Assembly: GCA_026645575.1 (NCBI GenBank) | Contig: JAPKMW010000047.1 | Span: forward strand, 11,814-75,813 | Direction of reading: 5' to 3' | Length of the DNA stretch: 64,000 bases | From: Caldilineaceae bacterium | GTDB lineage: Bacteria; Chloroflexota; Anaerolineae; Caldilineales; Caldilineaceae | In this document: positions 27,346-36,486 of the stretch, piece by piece | Layout: the number at the start of each line of letters is the position of its first letter | Numbering within the stretch: the first letter of the stretch is position 1 | The notes under the pieces: generated by a model | The model's input: only the letters and a program-made list of their open reading frames with translations | Database searches by the model: none | What the model was told of the DNA's origin: nothing | Translations under genes and position numbers: made by a program

Positions 27346-28326
27346 TCAGGCTCGACGTTTTTGAGGTAGTGGTTGGGTGGGAATGACGAGATCGCCTAAA
27401 CACTTGACCTGTACTAGTTGTTGGCTGATCTCTTCCAAAACCGTTTCGTCGGTAATTGCACGGATGCGTTGAACGACATCCTCAGGCAGTGGACCAAACA
27501 TTACTGTAAGTAGCTTGAGTAACATTTTGCGTTCACCATCAAGGACACCTTCTTTGCGTCCTTCTTTGCGTCCCTCTTTGCGTCCCTCTTCCCGGAGTCG
27601 GTCGCCCCAACTAACCTCGATTTCGGCTATTGCTTCCATAATCTCCTCCCGTGGATCAAACAATTCTGCTGTTGGTGCATACGTGTTCGCGACCTCAACT
27701 AAAAACAGCTTGTCACCTGGGCTTAAACTACTGCCAATCACCGTTTGCAACGCGGCTAGTTTTACCTCTGCTCGGCTTTGGTGCTGTGTCTTCATAAAGA
27801 GCGCCAGCGTGGCTGCAATTGGATCCTGTTTTGCCAAATAGGTATCGGCAAACAAATCTCGTATACCCACTTGTCCATAACGGAAATTCAGTAAGGTTTC
27901 ACCAAACAGCTCTTCCGTATAGCTTTGCCAACTCACCCCACCAGCGTTGGCGAGTAAAACAAAGGCAATGGGCAGCACGGCTTTGCCATAGGATACCCGC
28001 AACAGGACATAATATTCACTCATCCGTTGCGGCAAGGTGCGTTTATCGCGCCCTTCCACCTCCATATGAACCAGGACCGTTTCAGTTTCCCCTTGCCAGG
28101 TTTGCACTTCAGCGACTAGATCGCTGATGCGTAACACTTGCTTAGGAAAATTGATGACTAACTCTTTGTCCATAAAGCGGAGCGTAGCGAAATTGAGTCG
28201 TGCTGCTTGTTCAGGAAAAAAGAGTTGCAAAAACTGAGGCAAGAAGCGGCGCAAGAACTCTTTGAATAACCGATCATGTGACCGCCTTACCTTCGCTTTG
28301 CCGGTACGTTTTGTACGCGTTGCCAT
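27346..28326 (-). CDS. Rpn-type PD-(D/E)xK nuclease / putative transposase relative
   Basis: A 326-residue cytosolic protein of the Rpn (recombination-promoting nuclease, YhgA-like) group. The N-terminal HDRLFKEFLRRFLPQFLQLF (about 17-36), the acidic ISDLVAEVQTW and VLVHMEVEGRDK (about 84-95) give the D...ExE/K nuclease core. A perfect DNA repeat encodes tandem EGRK units (about 235-248), and the tail is helical. Such genes are frequent and often degenerate in Chloroflexota and Cyanobacteria; they act in RecA-independent recombination in E. coli. This copy appears intact. No terminal repeats mark it as a mobile element. Confidence 0.8.
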   Translation of the reverse strand: MATRTKRTGKAKVRRSHDRLFKEFLRRFLPQFLQLFFPEQAARLNFATLRFMDKELVINFPKQVLRISDLVAEVQTWQGETETVLVHMEVEGRDKRTLPQRMSEYYVLLRVSYGKAVLPIAFVLLANAGGVSWQSYTEELFGETLLNFRYGQVGIRDLFADTYLAKQDPIAATLALFMKTQHQSRAEVKLAALQTVIGSSLSPGDKLFLVEVANTYAPTAELFDPREEIMEAIAEIEVSWGDRLREEGRKEGRKEGRKEGVLDGERKMLLKLLTVMFGPLPEDVVQRIRAITDETVLEEISQQLVQVKCLGDLVIPTQPLPQKRRA

Positions 28327-28370
28327 GACTTACACACTCGCTATGTATTGTATTGATGATGGCGGAAAAG

Positions 28371-29276
28371 TCAATATGAAAGAAGCGGTTTTGCTCTATC
28401 CATCTTCATGGTATGTCTTGCCAGTTCGGTAATGCCTTGCTGTAGGGAAACCCCGGTTGACCTTGAGAAAAGTTGGTTCATGCGTTCCGTCGCTGCGATG
28501 AGATTGGCGCGGTAATACGGAATTGCGGCCTCATCAGCGATATGCTGAAAGATCGGTTCCCGACCAACGTAACGGGCTGCGATTTCAGCGATTTGGGCAA
28601 AGGTAGTCATCTCTTGACCGGCAATATTGACTGTCACCGACTGGTCGAGGGTCAATGCTTGTACGGTCAGTCCGACAGCATCAGTGATGTGCAACGGGTT
28701 GAACCAGGGGCCGCCGCTTGCCAAAATTTCAATTGGCTCGCCCTGTACTGCCCGCCGAACGTAGGACGGAATCGGGTTGGGCGTGCCGACGCCATATGGA
28801 AAGAAATAGCGTAACACGACTTTGTGAAAATCACCAGCAGCAGCCTGCACAGCCAATTCAGCTTGCGCTTTGGTCAAGCTGTAGAGATCCATCGGGTTGG
28901 GCGGGTTACTCTCGCGCAATGGCTGATGGCTGCACCCATAGATGCCGCCAGTGGAGGCGTGAACAAAGGTGCGCACTCCTGCCGCCACGGCATATTCTAG
29001 TAAGCGCCAGGTGCCGACGACGTTGACCAGAAAGGGCGTTGCCACATCCACGCTGTTAGTATCGATCACCGTCGCCTGATGAATGATAGCGTCCAGTTGT
29101 TGGGGCAATTGAGTACGATCCAGCGGTTGCGCCAGATCTTGGCAAAGATAGTGAATAGTTGGCAGCGGTGCGGCCGGCACGCGCCGTACCAGGGCATAGA
29201 CTTCATGTTCCGGCGCCAACCGTTCTACCAGATGGCGACCAATAAAGCCGGTGGCGCCGGTGATCAAAATCCGCAC
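28371..29276 (-). CDS. NAD-dependent epimerase/dehydratase (extended SDR)
   Basis: A 301-residue extended short-chain dehydrogenase. The Rossmann signature is VRILITGATGFIGRHLVERL at the very start. VHASTGGIYG and the YSLTKAQAE (YxxxK) motif (about 138) give the catalytic Ser/Thr-Tyr-Lys set. The frame is open seven codons further up, but GTG at 29276 follows GGAG and lies just after the cyclase stop, so I chose it. The exact sugar nucleotide substrate is unknown. Last gene of the MoxR operon. Confidence 0.88.
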   Translation of the reverse strand: MRILITGATGFIGRHLVERLAPEHEVYALVRRVPAAPLPTIHYLCQDLAQPLDRTQLPQQLDAIIHQATVIDTNSVDVATPFLVNVVGTWRLLEYAVAAGVRTFVHASTGGIYGCSHQPLRESNPPNPMDLYSLTKAQAELAVQAAAGDFHKVVLRYFFPYGVGTPNPIPSYVRRAVQGEPIEILASGGPWFNPLHITDAVGLTVQALTLDQSVTVNIAGQEMTTFAQIAEIAARYVGREPIFQHIADEAAIPYYRANLIAATERMNQLFSRSTGVSLQQGITELARHTMKMDRAKPLLSY

Positions 29277-29281
29277 AGCCG

Positions 29282-29941
29282 CTACTCCTCGATCCATAGG
29301 GCGCGCACGGGGGAGGCGCAGGCGTCTTTGATCTTTAAGGGCAACGCCGTCAATTTACCCCGCGGTTTCTGCACCTGATCCATATTAACCAACGGCGCCA
29401 GCAGTAAAACCTCCGTTTGGAAAAATTTGGGGAAGAAGTTTTGGGGATTGTGCGGGCTGTCATAGCGTGGTGTGTCGCCACCCAGTAACGCGACCTGCCG
29501 TTCCAAGATCCAATCAATGGCCGCCGCCATAAAATAGGGCGGGTCGGTGACATAATTGGGCGCATACCATTGCTTGTCCCACCCCGTGCCAACGAGCAGC
29601 GCATCCCCTGGTCGCACTGTGACGCCTTGTCGTTGTTCGGCCTGAAGCAGATCATCCACAGTGATCGCTTCGTTGGCGGCTTTAGGAATCCATAAGGCCA
29701 CCGCGTCGATCAGGTAGCAGCGTTCGAGCGGCAGTTGATCTATCGGCATCCGGGTGGGGTCCATGTGGGCGGCGGTCTCCAGATAGGTGCCACTCTGCAC
29801 AGCAAAGGAGACGGTTTGCGAATAGACCGGATAATCGAGCCAGGCCGGCGGCGGAATCTGTTCGATACGGGGGGCTGGGTACGGGTCGCCATAAGCCCAC
29901 ATGTTGTCTTCAATTGGGCCACTGATGTCAACGATACGCAT
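29282..29941 (-). CDS. Cyclase family protein (kynurenine formamidase-like) with altered metal motif
   Basis: A 219-residue protein of the cyclase/kynurenine formamidase family (PF04199 type). The opening MRIVDISGPIEDNMWAYGDP and the later PGDALLVGTGWDK are typical. The usual metal motif HxGTHxDxPxH reads QSGTYLETAAH here: two His and one Asp are replaced and only the last His remains. It may bind metal differently or be non-catalytic. The start is the ATG at 29941 with GGAG 8 nt before; upstream sequence in frame is unlike any family member. It is followed 5 bp later by the epimerase gene. Confidence 0.82.
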   Translation of the reverse strand: MRIVDISGPIEDNMWAYGDPYPAPRIEQIPPPAWLDYPVYSQTVSFAVQSGTYLETAAHMDPTRMPIDQLPLERCYLIDAVALWIPKAANEAITVDDLLQAEQRQGVTVRPGDALLVGTGWDKQWYAPNYVTDPPYFMAAAIDWILERQVALLGGDTPRYDSPHNPQNFFPKFFQTEVLLLAPLVNMDQVQKPRGKLTALPLKIKDACASPVRALWIEE

Positions 29942-29987
29942 AAAGTAAGCTCCTTCTCTGTTGTAGAAATAGAGGTGCGGATGCCAA

Positions 29988-31565
29988 TTACGCTGAAGAC
30001 TTCCCTTCGGTGCGATCCTCCTGAGGTTGGGGTGGCCGCATGTCGGTCTGCACCTGTTCCCAGGCCGCTTGCGCATTAGCCGCTTGCACCGCGGTGGGAG
30101 CATCGGCAGCGTACCGGGCTTGATGATAGGCGGCAGTAAGTGCGCTCAATTGGTGAGCGGTTTCCGCCGTCGGCAGTTGCAAGGTGGCTTGATACTCGCT
30201 TGGTGTGGCGCCCGGTTGGCGGCTTTGGCCCAACGTGGCGGTTAGCGCCAACAATTGTTGATAGGCGGTGCGAATCCGGCGGCGGCTTTCCTCTTCTCCT
30301 GTCAGTGACAGGAAGGGATCGGCTTGGCCCGATCGCCGCCCAAACCAGCGATTCCACAAGCCGGCCAACTGTTCCTGCAAGAGATCCGTTGTCAGGATCG
30401 ATTCGCGCACCTCATCCACCACCACCGCCGGGGCCGTGCGCAAACGGCGCACCGCCAGGGCAAAGATAAGCAACAGCGTTGCCACCACCAGCGCCAGGGC
30501 GATCCAGCGGTAGGTGTCGGGGATCACTGTCGGGTCGGCCAGCGCTTGCTCCAAGCTGGGTTGTTGTTCGGGCAATCGCGCTAGTTCCATCAACGGCGAC
30601 TCTTGGATCGCCGCGAAGAGCCGTCGAAGAATCGGCGCTAAGAGCAGGGCAATATAATAGGCGATGAGAAAGAGAACATAGCCCACCGCCAACACAATCC
30701 AACCGATGACGCGGCCAATCGCACTGCCGATCATCTGGATAACCGCCAGCAAGCGCGCCAACTGTTCGGGTGCGACCAGTGCGCCAATGCCCAGGCCAAT
30801 GCCCAGCAGGATAACAACCGTCGCCGTCACGCTGATCAGCCAGTAGCGACTGAGCATGGGCGTGGCGGCCACGCGCCGTTGTCCCATGCCCAGCGCCCGA
30901 TCCAACCCCATGGTAATCTTGAGGCTGGAAAAGGCCAGCGCCACCATCCCGGCGGTAAAGAGCAGCAGCACCTGTTGAAAGAGGATCGGTGGCAACCCCT
31001 CGGTGCGGCGGCTGAGGATCGCCAGATAGAGCACCAGGGCAATAATGCCTGTCTGCAACACGCCCCACACATCATCATGGGTCATGGCACGCGTCGCATC
31101 ACCCAACCCCTTGAGCCAGAGCACCCCCAGCAGCCCAATCGCAATCCCCGCCGCCGGCAAGCCAACATTGATGTCCCAGTGAATCAGCGCGTCGCCCAGT
31201 TCTTGCAGCCAGCCGATATGCCAGATTGGGTAACGGTTGGCATAGAGTTGCCACCAGAGGATCGCCAGAATCCCCACCAGCCCCACCAGGGCGACTAGCA
31301 GGCGATTGCGCCACGCCGGCGCGTCATTCCCCTGGCCGGCATTGGTTTCGTTGATGACCATTTCGCCGGCCACAAAGCGGGTCAAACCAAAGGCGACCAA
31401 GGGGGTGACAATCAACTCCCAGCGCGCCAGCAATTCGCCCTGGTATTGGGGCGCCAGAAACGCGCGCACCAGTTCAAACCACGGCCAAAGCCAGGCGTAG
31501 CGCATGAGGGTGAGCAGCAGGGCCAGAATGCTATCACTGACCCAGATTGATGCTTTCGATGACAT
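29988..31565 (-). CDS. Polytopic membrane protein with C-terminal DUF4129
   Basis: A 525-residue protein with about nine hydrophobic segments in the first 380 residues, then a soluble cytoplasmic tail (about 400-500) that fits DUF4129 (RRRIRTAYQQLLALTATLG, then TPSEYQATL and LTAAYHQARYA). DUF4129 proteins accompany MoxR and DUF58 genes and are thought to serve protein maturation or cell-envelope stress, with no proven activity. The gene overlaps the DUF58 gene by about 30 bp. ATG at 31577 is an alternative start. Confidence 0.75.
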   Translation of the reverse strand: MSSKASIWVSDSILALLLTLMRYAWLWPWFELVRAFLAPQYQGELLARWELIVTPLVAFGLTRFVAGEMVINETNAGQGNDAPAWRNRLLVALVGLVGILAILWWQLYANRYPIWHIGWLQELGDALIHWDINVGLPAAGIAIGLLGVLWLKGLGDATRAMTHDDVWGVLQTGIIALVLYLAILSRRTEGLPPILFQQVLLLFTAGMVALAFSSLKITMGLDRALGMGQRRVAATPMLSRYWLISVTATVVILLGIGLGIGALVAPEQLARLLAVIQMIGSAIGRVIGWIVLAVGYVLFLIAYYIALLLAPILRRLFAAIQESPLMELARLPEQQPSLEQALADPTVIPDTYRWIALALVVATLLLIFALAVRRLRTAPAVVVDEVRESILTTDLLQEQLAGLWNRWFGRRSGQADPFLSLTGEEESRRRIRTAYQQLLALTATLGQSRQPGATPSEYQATLQLPTAETAHQLSALTAAYHQARYAADAPTAVQAANAQAAWEQVQTDMRPPQPQEDRTEGKSSA

Positions 31566-32808
31566 GCCGTGCCTCATCTTCGTGGGAATTAGAACTGGAA
31601 GCGGTCAGTTCGGTCGGCGGCGCCGGATGGGCGTCCAAGTGATGATATTGGATATTGGGAATTGGCCGTTGCCACTTGACTTCGCCCAGGGTGATTAACA
31701 CAACGGCGTATTCGCGACGGCGCAGGTCGAGCAGGGTCTGTTCCAGCCGTTGGTTGAAGACGGCGGTGATCACCACCACAGTCGCGCCATAGGGCAGACC
31801 GGCGGCTTCCATCTGCAATAGCGTTTCCAACGGCCAGCGCCCGCGTACATCGTCAATCTGCGCCAGGGCCACCAGCAGTTGTTCCAGTTGCTCCGGGTGA
31901 TAACGGGGACGCAGGCGGATGTGCTGTAAGCTGCCGGGGATCAAGGTGTTGCAATACAAGCCGATCGGCTTCTTTTCCAACCAAAAGTGCTGCGCCAGCG
32001 ACGCCGCCACCGTAATGGCAAATTCACGCAACGCCAGATCATAGCCATCGCTAAAGTGTTCGGCGGTGCTGATATTGAGAAAAAAGGCAATTGGCTGGCT
32101 GGACGAAGGGTCAAAGAGCTTAGTCTGTAAACTTTGGTTGCGCGCCGAGGCTTTCCAGTGGATATGGCGGAAGTTGTCCCCCGGCACATAGTCGCGCACC
32201 CCCATCAGCCGCAAGGGATCTTCCACCACACGGCGTGGTGTCGGCAGATCGCCGAGCGGATAACGGGCCGGCAGGCCCAGCGCCGTCACCGGCACCAACC
32301 GCGGGTAGATGAGCAGCGTGGTCGGCGTCTCGTAGATCAGGCGGCGGATGTCAAAACCAAAGATGTCGCCAGAGCGCAACTGGGCCGGGCCAAAGTGCCA
32401 GACCCCACGCTGTGTCCCTTGCACACGGTAGCGGCGGATCACCCGCTCATACCAGCGCAACGACAGCACCGTCACTAGTCGCCGCATGGCGCCATCCGCT
32501 TCTTCGGCCAACTGTTGGCTGGTCATGTTCAAGCTGGCGGGGATGGCGTCGTCGATACGCAGCCAAGGCAGCGGCAGCGGCTTGGCGTTGACAATTTCCA
32601 GCCGCAGATCGGTCTCTTCGCCCCAGTGCAGCCGGGGCGTCCCCAAATGGCGGCGGTAGGTGAGCGCGACCAGACAGTAGCGCGCCCACAGTGTCGCCGC
32701 ACCGGCCACCAGCCAGAGCAAGACACTGATGAGCAACAACAATTCCTGGCGCAGGATCACACTAAGTAACGTTACGGCGCCAATGGCAAGCGCAGTGCGG
32801 CGACTCAT
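31534..32808 (-). CDS. DUF58 domain-containing membrane-anchored protein
   Basis: A 424-residue protein with two N-terminal transmembrane helices (about 5-45) and a large soluble part. The DUF58 signature is DYVPGDNFRHIHWKASARNQ (about 206-225), followed by a von Willebrand A-like fold. A partner of MoxR ATPases. It overlaps moxR by 4 bp and the DUF4129 gene at its end, so the three are probably coupled. Confidence 0.9.
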   Translation of the reverse strand: MSRRTALAIGAVTLLSVILRQELLLLISVLLWLVAGAATLWARYCLVALTYRRHLGTPRLHWGEETDLRLEIVNAKPLPLPWLRIDDAIPASLNMTSQQLAEEADGAMRRLVTVLSLRWYERVIRRYRVQGTQRGVWHFGPAQLRSGDIFGFDIRRLIYETPTTLLIYPRLVPVTALGLPARYPLGDLPTPRRVVEDPLRLMGVRDYVPGDNFRHIHWKASARNQSLQTKLFDPSSSQPIAFFLNISTAEHFSDGYDLALREFAITVAASLAQHFWLEKKPIGLYCNTLIPGSLQHIRLRPRYHPEQLEQLLVALAQIDDVRGRWPLETLLQMEAAGLPYGATVVVITAVFNQRLEQTLLDLRRREYAVVLITLGEVKWQRPIPNIQYHHLDAHPAPPTELTASSSNSHEDEARHVIESINLGQ

Positions 32809-33773
32809 GAGCGGTGCGCCCAGTTCTCTTCGACCGGCACCGGAATCTCATTGAGCAGGGTTGCCAAGACCTGTTGCGTCGATTGCCCATGCAGGCGGGC
32901 GTCAATGCTGGGGGCCAACCGATGGGCCAACACCGGCGATGCCATGCGCTTGATGTCATCGGGAATGGCATAGTTGCGCCCACTAACGGCGGCCAACGCT
33001 TGCACCGTCCGATAAAGCGCCAACGCGCCGCGCGGACTGACGCCCAGCGCAAAGGCGGCATGGTTACGGGTGGCGGCGACGAGATCGAGCAAGTAATCTT
33101 CCAGCACGGTATGGACAAAGACTTCGCGACAAATTTGATTGACTTTGCGGATCTCCTCGGTGGAGACGACTGGGGTCAACTCAGTCAACGGGTTAGCGGT
33201 GCGGAAGCGGCGGAGAATCTGTCGTTCATCTTCGCGAGTAGGATAGCCCAACGCCACACGCATAAGGAAGCGATCCACTTGCGCTTCGGGCAGCGGGAAA
33301 GTGCCTTCCAGCTCCACCGGGTTTTGTGTCGCCAGCACGAGAAAGGGGTAGGGCAGCGGGCGGGTGGCGCCATCGACTGTGACCTGGCGCTCTTCCATCG
33401 CTTCCAGCAGCGCTGACTGGGTGCGCGGGCCGGCGCGGTTGATCTCATCAGCCAGCACCAGTTGCGCCATCACCGGGCCGGCGCGATAGTCAAATTGCTG
33501 GGTTTGCTGGTTGTAGATGCTGACGCCGGTAATGTCCGAAGGGAGCAGGTCGGGCGTGAATTGGATGCGCTGAAAGCTGGCGCCAATGGAGCGCGCCAAC
33601 GTCTTCGCCAGCGTCGTCTTGCCGATGCCGGGGACATCTTCAAGCAGCACATGCCCCTCACAAAAGAGGGCGACGAGCAGCAGGTCGATCACGTCATCTT
33701 TGCCCACAATGACCCGCGCCACATTCGTGCGCACCGTCTGGGCGATCTGTTGGACTGGTGTTATGTCAAGCAA
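32805..33773 (-). CDS. MoxR-family AAA+ ATPase
   Basis: A 322-residue AAA+ ATPase of the MoxR group. Walker A is EDVPGIGKTTLAK (about 46-58), Walker B VLADEINRAGPRTQSALLEA (about 108-127) and sensor 1 LATQNPVE. MoxR proteins act as chaperone-like ATPases that insert metal or ligands into partner proteins, usually with DUF58 partners. The start appears to be TTG, with AGGA 7 nt before; an in-frame stop lies four codons further up. Its first bases overlap the end of a peptidase C39-like remnant, so its native promoter region may have been altered. Confidence 0.93.
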   Translation of the reverse strand: MLDITPVQQIAQTVRTNVARVIVGKDDVIDLLLVALFCEGHVLLEDVPGIGKTTLAKTLARSIGASFQRIQFTPDLLPSDITGVSIYNQQTQQFDYRAGPVMAQLVLADEINRAGPRTQSALLEAMEERQVTVDGATRPLPYPFLVLATQNPVELEGTFPLPEAQVDRFLMRVALGYPTREDERQILRRFRTANPLTELTPVVSTEEIRKVNQICREVFVHTVLEDYLLDLVAATRNHAAFALGVSPRGALALYRTVQALAAVSGRNYAIPDDIKRMASPVLAHRLAPSIDARLHGQSTQQVLATLLNEIPVPVEENWAHRS

Positions 33774-33900
33774 GAGTAGATCCTAAACTGTATAAATATT
33801 TTGAGGAGGTATGTAAATAGTCCAATACCATTGCACAACACGCGACCATACAGTCAGCTTCATGCTGCTGTTTGGTGTGTTTGAGACCGAGCAATAGCAT
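33766..33900 (-). pseudogene. Truncated peptidase C39-like cysteine protease fragment
   Basis: A 44-residue frame resembles only the N-terminal part of peptidase C39/papain-like proteins: KHTKQQHEADCMVACCAMVL, where Gln and the Cys of DCMVACCAMV are the usual catalytic positions. It stops right after, at the moxR start, whereas family members run for 130 or more residues. It overlaps the 3' end of the preceding gene by about 40 bp, as a coupled partner would. I read it as a gene cut off by a deletion next to moxR. The small size makes this uncertain. Confidence 0.5.
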
Positions 33901-34468
33901 TCGCACGCCTTTGGATTGTGAGAATTTGGGTTTGCGGCAGCGGTATGACAACACCGGTTTGTGCATTAACATCCAGGGTGCCGAAGATACCGATGTCACC
34001 GGATTGTGGGAGACGGAACTGAATGAGGAATTGCCAAACCGGCGGCGTGATAGGAATGAAGATACCCTCGGTGGCTGTAAAGAAAAAACCAACGTGGTCG
34101 CTCAAATATCGATTTGCAACCCGTTTCGCGGCCAACAAAGAGAAGGTTTTGTCTGTTCCAGGCTGTTCATCACGGGCTTCCCCTAGGGCAAGTTGGGTGC
34201 GTTCCTGTGCTTCCTGAATTTGCGTCTTTGTTAAGCGAACGACCATCTGTTGCCGGCTATCCACCTGAATTGCCGCACAAATCAAAGGGCGCGCTAACTC
34301 CGCCGAATTGAACTGGATGAGAAAGCGCCAGTCGCCATTGGGTAGTTGCTGACCTTTGCCAACAGCATAATCATCACCAAGCACCTTGCCAATCTGTTGT
34401 TTGGCAAGGTGAAGGGCGGTCATTTGATCGATAGCCGAGACAACCGGCGCGGCAAGCGTGATAGCCAT
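33860..34468 (-). CDS. Hypothetical protein with two tandem similar modules
   Basis: A 202-residue protein without signal peptide, not recognised. Two halves look alike: GDWRFLIQFNSAELARPLIC (about 45-65) and PVWQFLIQFRLPQSGDIGIF (about 142-162), each followed by a helix with TQIQEAQERTQ or TQILTIQRRA. The pattern (long helix, then beta hairpin) resembles PepSY-like folds, but this is only a visual impression. It is directly upstream of, and overlaps, the C39-like fragment, suggesting a former two-gene unit. Confidence 0.6.
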   Translation of the reverse strand: MAITLAAPVVSAIDQMTALHLAKQQIGKVLGDDYAVGKGQQLPNGDWRFLIQFNSAELARPLICAAIQVDSRQQMVVRLTKTQIQEAQERTQLALGEARDEQPGTDKTFSLLAAKRVANRYLSDHVGFFFTATEGIFIPITPPVWQFLIQFRLPQSGDIGIFGTLDVNAQTGVVIPLPQTQILTIQRRANAIARSQTHQTAA

Positions 34469-34569
34469 CTTTGTCTATTCTCACCAATAACATGCACAAC
34501 CAAGTAGCGGTAGCATAGCACGATCTTTTGAGCTATGTCAAACCAGTGTTCAGCAACCTCCTACAAGGG

Positions 34570-34601
34570 GTCAGGGGTGCAGTAGATACTACACCCCTGA
34601 C
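34570..34601. repeat. 10-bp hairpin in the remnant region
   Basis: GTCAGGGGTG (34570-34579) pairs with CACCCCTGAC (34592-34601); an inner AGTA/TACT can extend it after one mismatch. It lies between the two-module hypothetical gene and a degraded gene. Confidence 0.55.
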
Positions 34602-34640
34602 AACAACAATAGTATACTGTACTGCTGGCAAATGGGGAAA

Positions 34641-35017
34641 CTAGCGCACGATAATCGGCAGGTAGTTCTTTAGATCCGGCCCCCAGCGCACATCAACGCC
34701 AGTCGTGGTAGTGCCGGCAGCAACAGCAACTCGCCCAGCCTCTGGGTTATATGCCTAAGCTGAAGGTTGGCTCTGGTTATATCGTCAGCCCAATTTCTGT
34801 CACCTAAGTACCCAAAATTTGGCAGGGGATCATGCTGGTCTTTGGCGTAGCAGACATTCACGCTGCCCGCACCACCTGGCTGGCGCTGGGTGTTCAAATA
34901 TAAGAGGTTTTCTCGGCAGATCCTGGCGTTTGGGGCTGTCACGGGGTCGATGCGGAAGGCAATCCCCTCGCGATTGAAGCGCATGAATAATCGCCAATGT
35001 GTCAATTGCTTGAACAA
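34641..35017 (-). pseudogene. Decayed 3' end of an exported-protein gene
   Basis: One frame reads YLGDRNWADDITRAN and ends at 34670. Another, ending at 34641, reads GVDVRWGPDLKNYLPIIVR and stop, a C-terminal ending common in secreted Chloroflexota proteins, but it is broken by TGA and TAG codons about 45 and 35 residues from its end. Together with the short upstream open frame this looks like a degraded gene with frameshifts. The rest of 34469-35132 shows nothing else. The parent family is not identifiable. Confidence 0.45.
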
Positions 35018-35132
35018 CGGACCCTATTTTTATCCACACACATAGGAAGAAGTGCGGATTTTATTCTCTACGCCGTGTTTTTCCTAGACAGATAGACGAT
35101 ATTCCCCTGTCTACCTGTCTACCTATCTACCC

Positions 35133-35981
35133 TCACGGTCGCCACGGGTATTGACGGAAGTCCGGTTTGCGCTTTTCGACAAAGGCGTTGCGCCCCTCCG
35201 AACCTTCTTCGGTCATGTAGAAGAGCATCGTCGCATCCCCAGCCAATGACTGTAAGCCTAGTTGCCCATCGCAGTCGGCATTCATCCCAGCTTTGAGGAA
35301 GCGAATGGCAATCGGGCTTTTTGCCAGGATCTCTTGCGCCCAGTTCACCCCTTCGGCTTCCAACTCATCGACCGGCACCACCTTGTTGACCAGCCCCATG
35401 TCGAGCGCATCCTGGGCATTGTACTGGCGACAGAGATACCAGATTTCGCGCGCCTTCTTCTGCCCGACAATACGCGCCAGGTAATTCGATCCCAGCCCGG
35501 CGTCAAAGCTACCGACAATCGGGCCGGTCTGGCCGAAGACGGCGTTGTGGGCGGCAATGGTCAAGTCGCAGATGACATGCAACACATGGCCGCCGCCAAT
35601 GGCATAGCCGGCCACCAGCGCAATCACCGGTTTGGGCATAGTGCGGATGATGCGCTGCAACTCCAACACATTGAGCCGCGCCATCCCTTTGTCATCAATG
35701 TAACCGGCATGGCCACGCACCTTCTGGTCGCCGCCAGCGCAGAAGGAATAGACGCCATCTTTGGGCGAAGGGCCATTGCCGGTCAGCAACACGACGCCGA
35801 TGCTGTCATCCATCCAGGCATCGCGGAACGCTTCGATCATCTGGTCGATGGTCTGGGGACGGAAGGCGTTGCGCACTTCGGGCCGGTTGAAGGCAATGCG
35901 CGCCATGCCGTCGGCTTTGTGATAGGTAATGTCCGAATATTCTTTGACCTGTTGCCAGGTGACAGTGGTTGTTTCGATCAC
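35133..35981 (-). CDS. menB: 1,4-Dihydroxy-2-naphthoyl-CoA synthase
   Basis: A crotonase-fold enzyme that closes the second ring in menaquinone synthesis. The 282 residues contain [13 protein letters not shown] sequence ([13 protein letters not shown], about 77-89), [20 protein letters not shown] (about 117-136), [20 protein letters not shown] and [20 protein letters not shown], all typical of MenB rather than general enoyl-CoA hydratases. The start is GTG, with AAAGGA 8 nt before. Downstream of menF and menD on the same strand but separated by a toxin-antitoxin pair. Confidence 0.94.
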   Translation of the reverse strand: MIETTTVTWQQVKEYSDITYHKADGMARIAFNRPEVRNAFRPQTIDQMIEAFRDAWMDDSIGVVLLTGNGPSPKDGVYSFCAGGDQKVRGHAGYIDDKGMARLNVLELQRIIRTMPKPVIALVAGYAIGGGHVLHVICDLTIAAHNAVFGQTGPIVGSFDAGLGSNYLARIVGQKKAREIWYLCRQYNAQDALDMGLVNKVVPVDELEAEGVNWAQEILAKSPIAIRFLKAGMNADCDGQLGLQSLAGDATMLFYMTEEGSEGRNAFVEKRKPDFRQYPWRP

Positions 35982-36052
35982 AATTTTTTCCTTTGGTTGA
36001 TTTGCAAATTAACAACGAAGCATTTTTAGAATCAAAATAAGCTAGAAGGTTA

Positions 36053-36481
36053 TCAATTGGGTGGAGTATCGATCCAATTCACCAACTGAGCTTTGGGTAT
36101 CAGGTCTACAAAATCACGTTGATTACGTGTTACCAATGTATGACGACCGGCTAAAGCGGTTGCGGCGATCATTAAATCTGCGTACCGTTTGGACCGTCGA
36201 TGCTGTTGGCGCAAACGTTCGAGTACGGTTTCGCTACTGTTATCAAACCAGACAATAGGAAACCGCATAACTAACCGTTGTGCTTGTCGCAAACGTTCAT
36301 GGGCCTGTGCCACATCGGGCGGAGTAGCTTTTAGCGCGGCATCACAGCGTCCTTGTAAGGTTTCTGCTACTACAACGGAGGGTAACGCTATCTCCGACAC
36401 ATTTACCCGCTCAAGATGCTGCATTAATGTTGCATGGCCTTGGGTGAAGGCACGTAAAATGTTTGTATCCCACAGATACAT
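36053..36481 (-). CDS. PIN-domain toxin (VapC-like ribonuclease)
   Basis: A 142-residue PIN domain. Acidic residues expected for metal binding are visible: Asp in YLWDTNILR (about 5), Glu in VVVAETLQG (about 40), Asp in RYADLMIAATAL (about 101) and the late RNQRDF (about 120). PIN toxins cleave RNA and are held by a cognate antitoxin. The gene begins 5 bp after the HicB-like gene, the usual antitoxin-first order. The pair sits between menD and menB. Confidence 0.88.
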   Translation of the reverse strand: MYLWDTNILRAFTQGHATLMQHLERVNVSEIALPSVVVAETLQGRCDAALKATPPDVAQAHERLRQAQRLVMRFPIVWFDNSSETVLERLRQQHRRSKRYADLMIAATALAGRHTLVTRNQRDFVDLIPKAQLVNWIDTPPN

Positions 36482-36486
36482 AAGTT

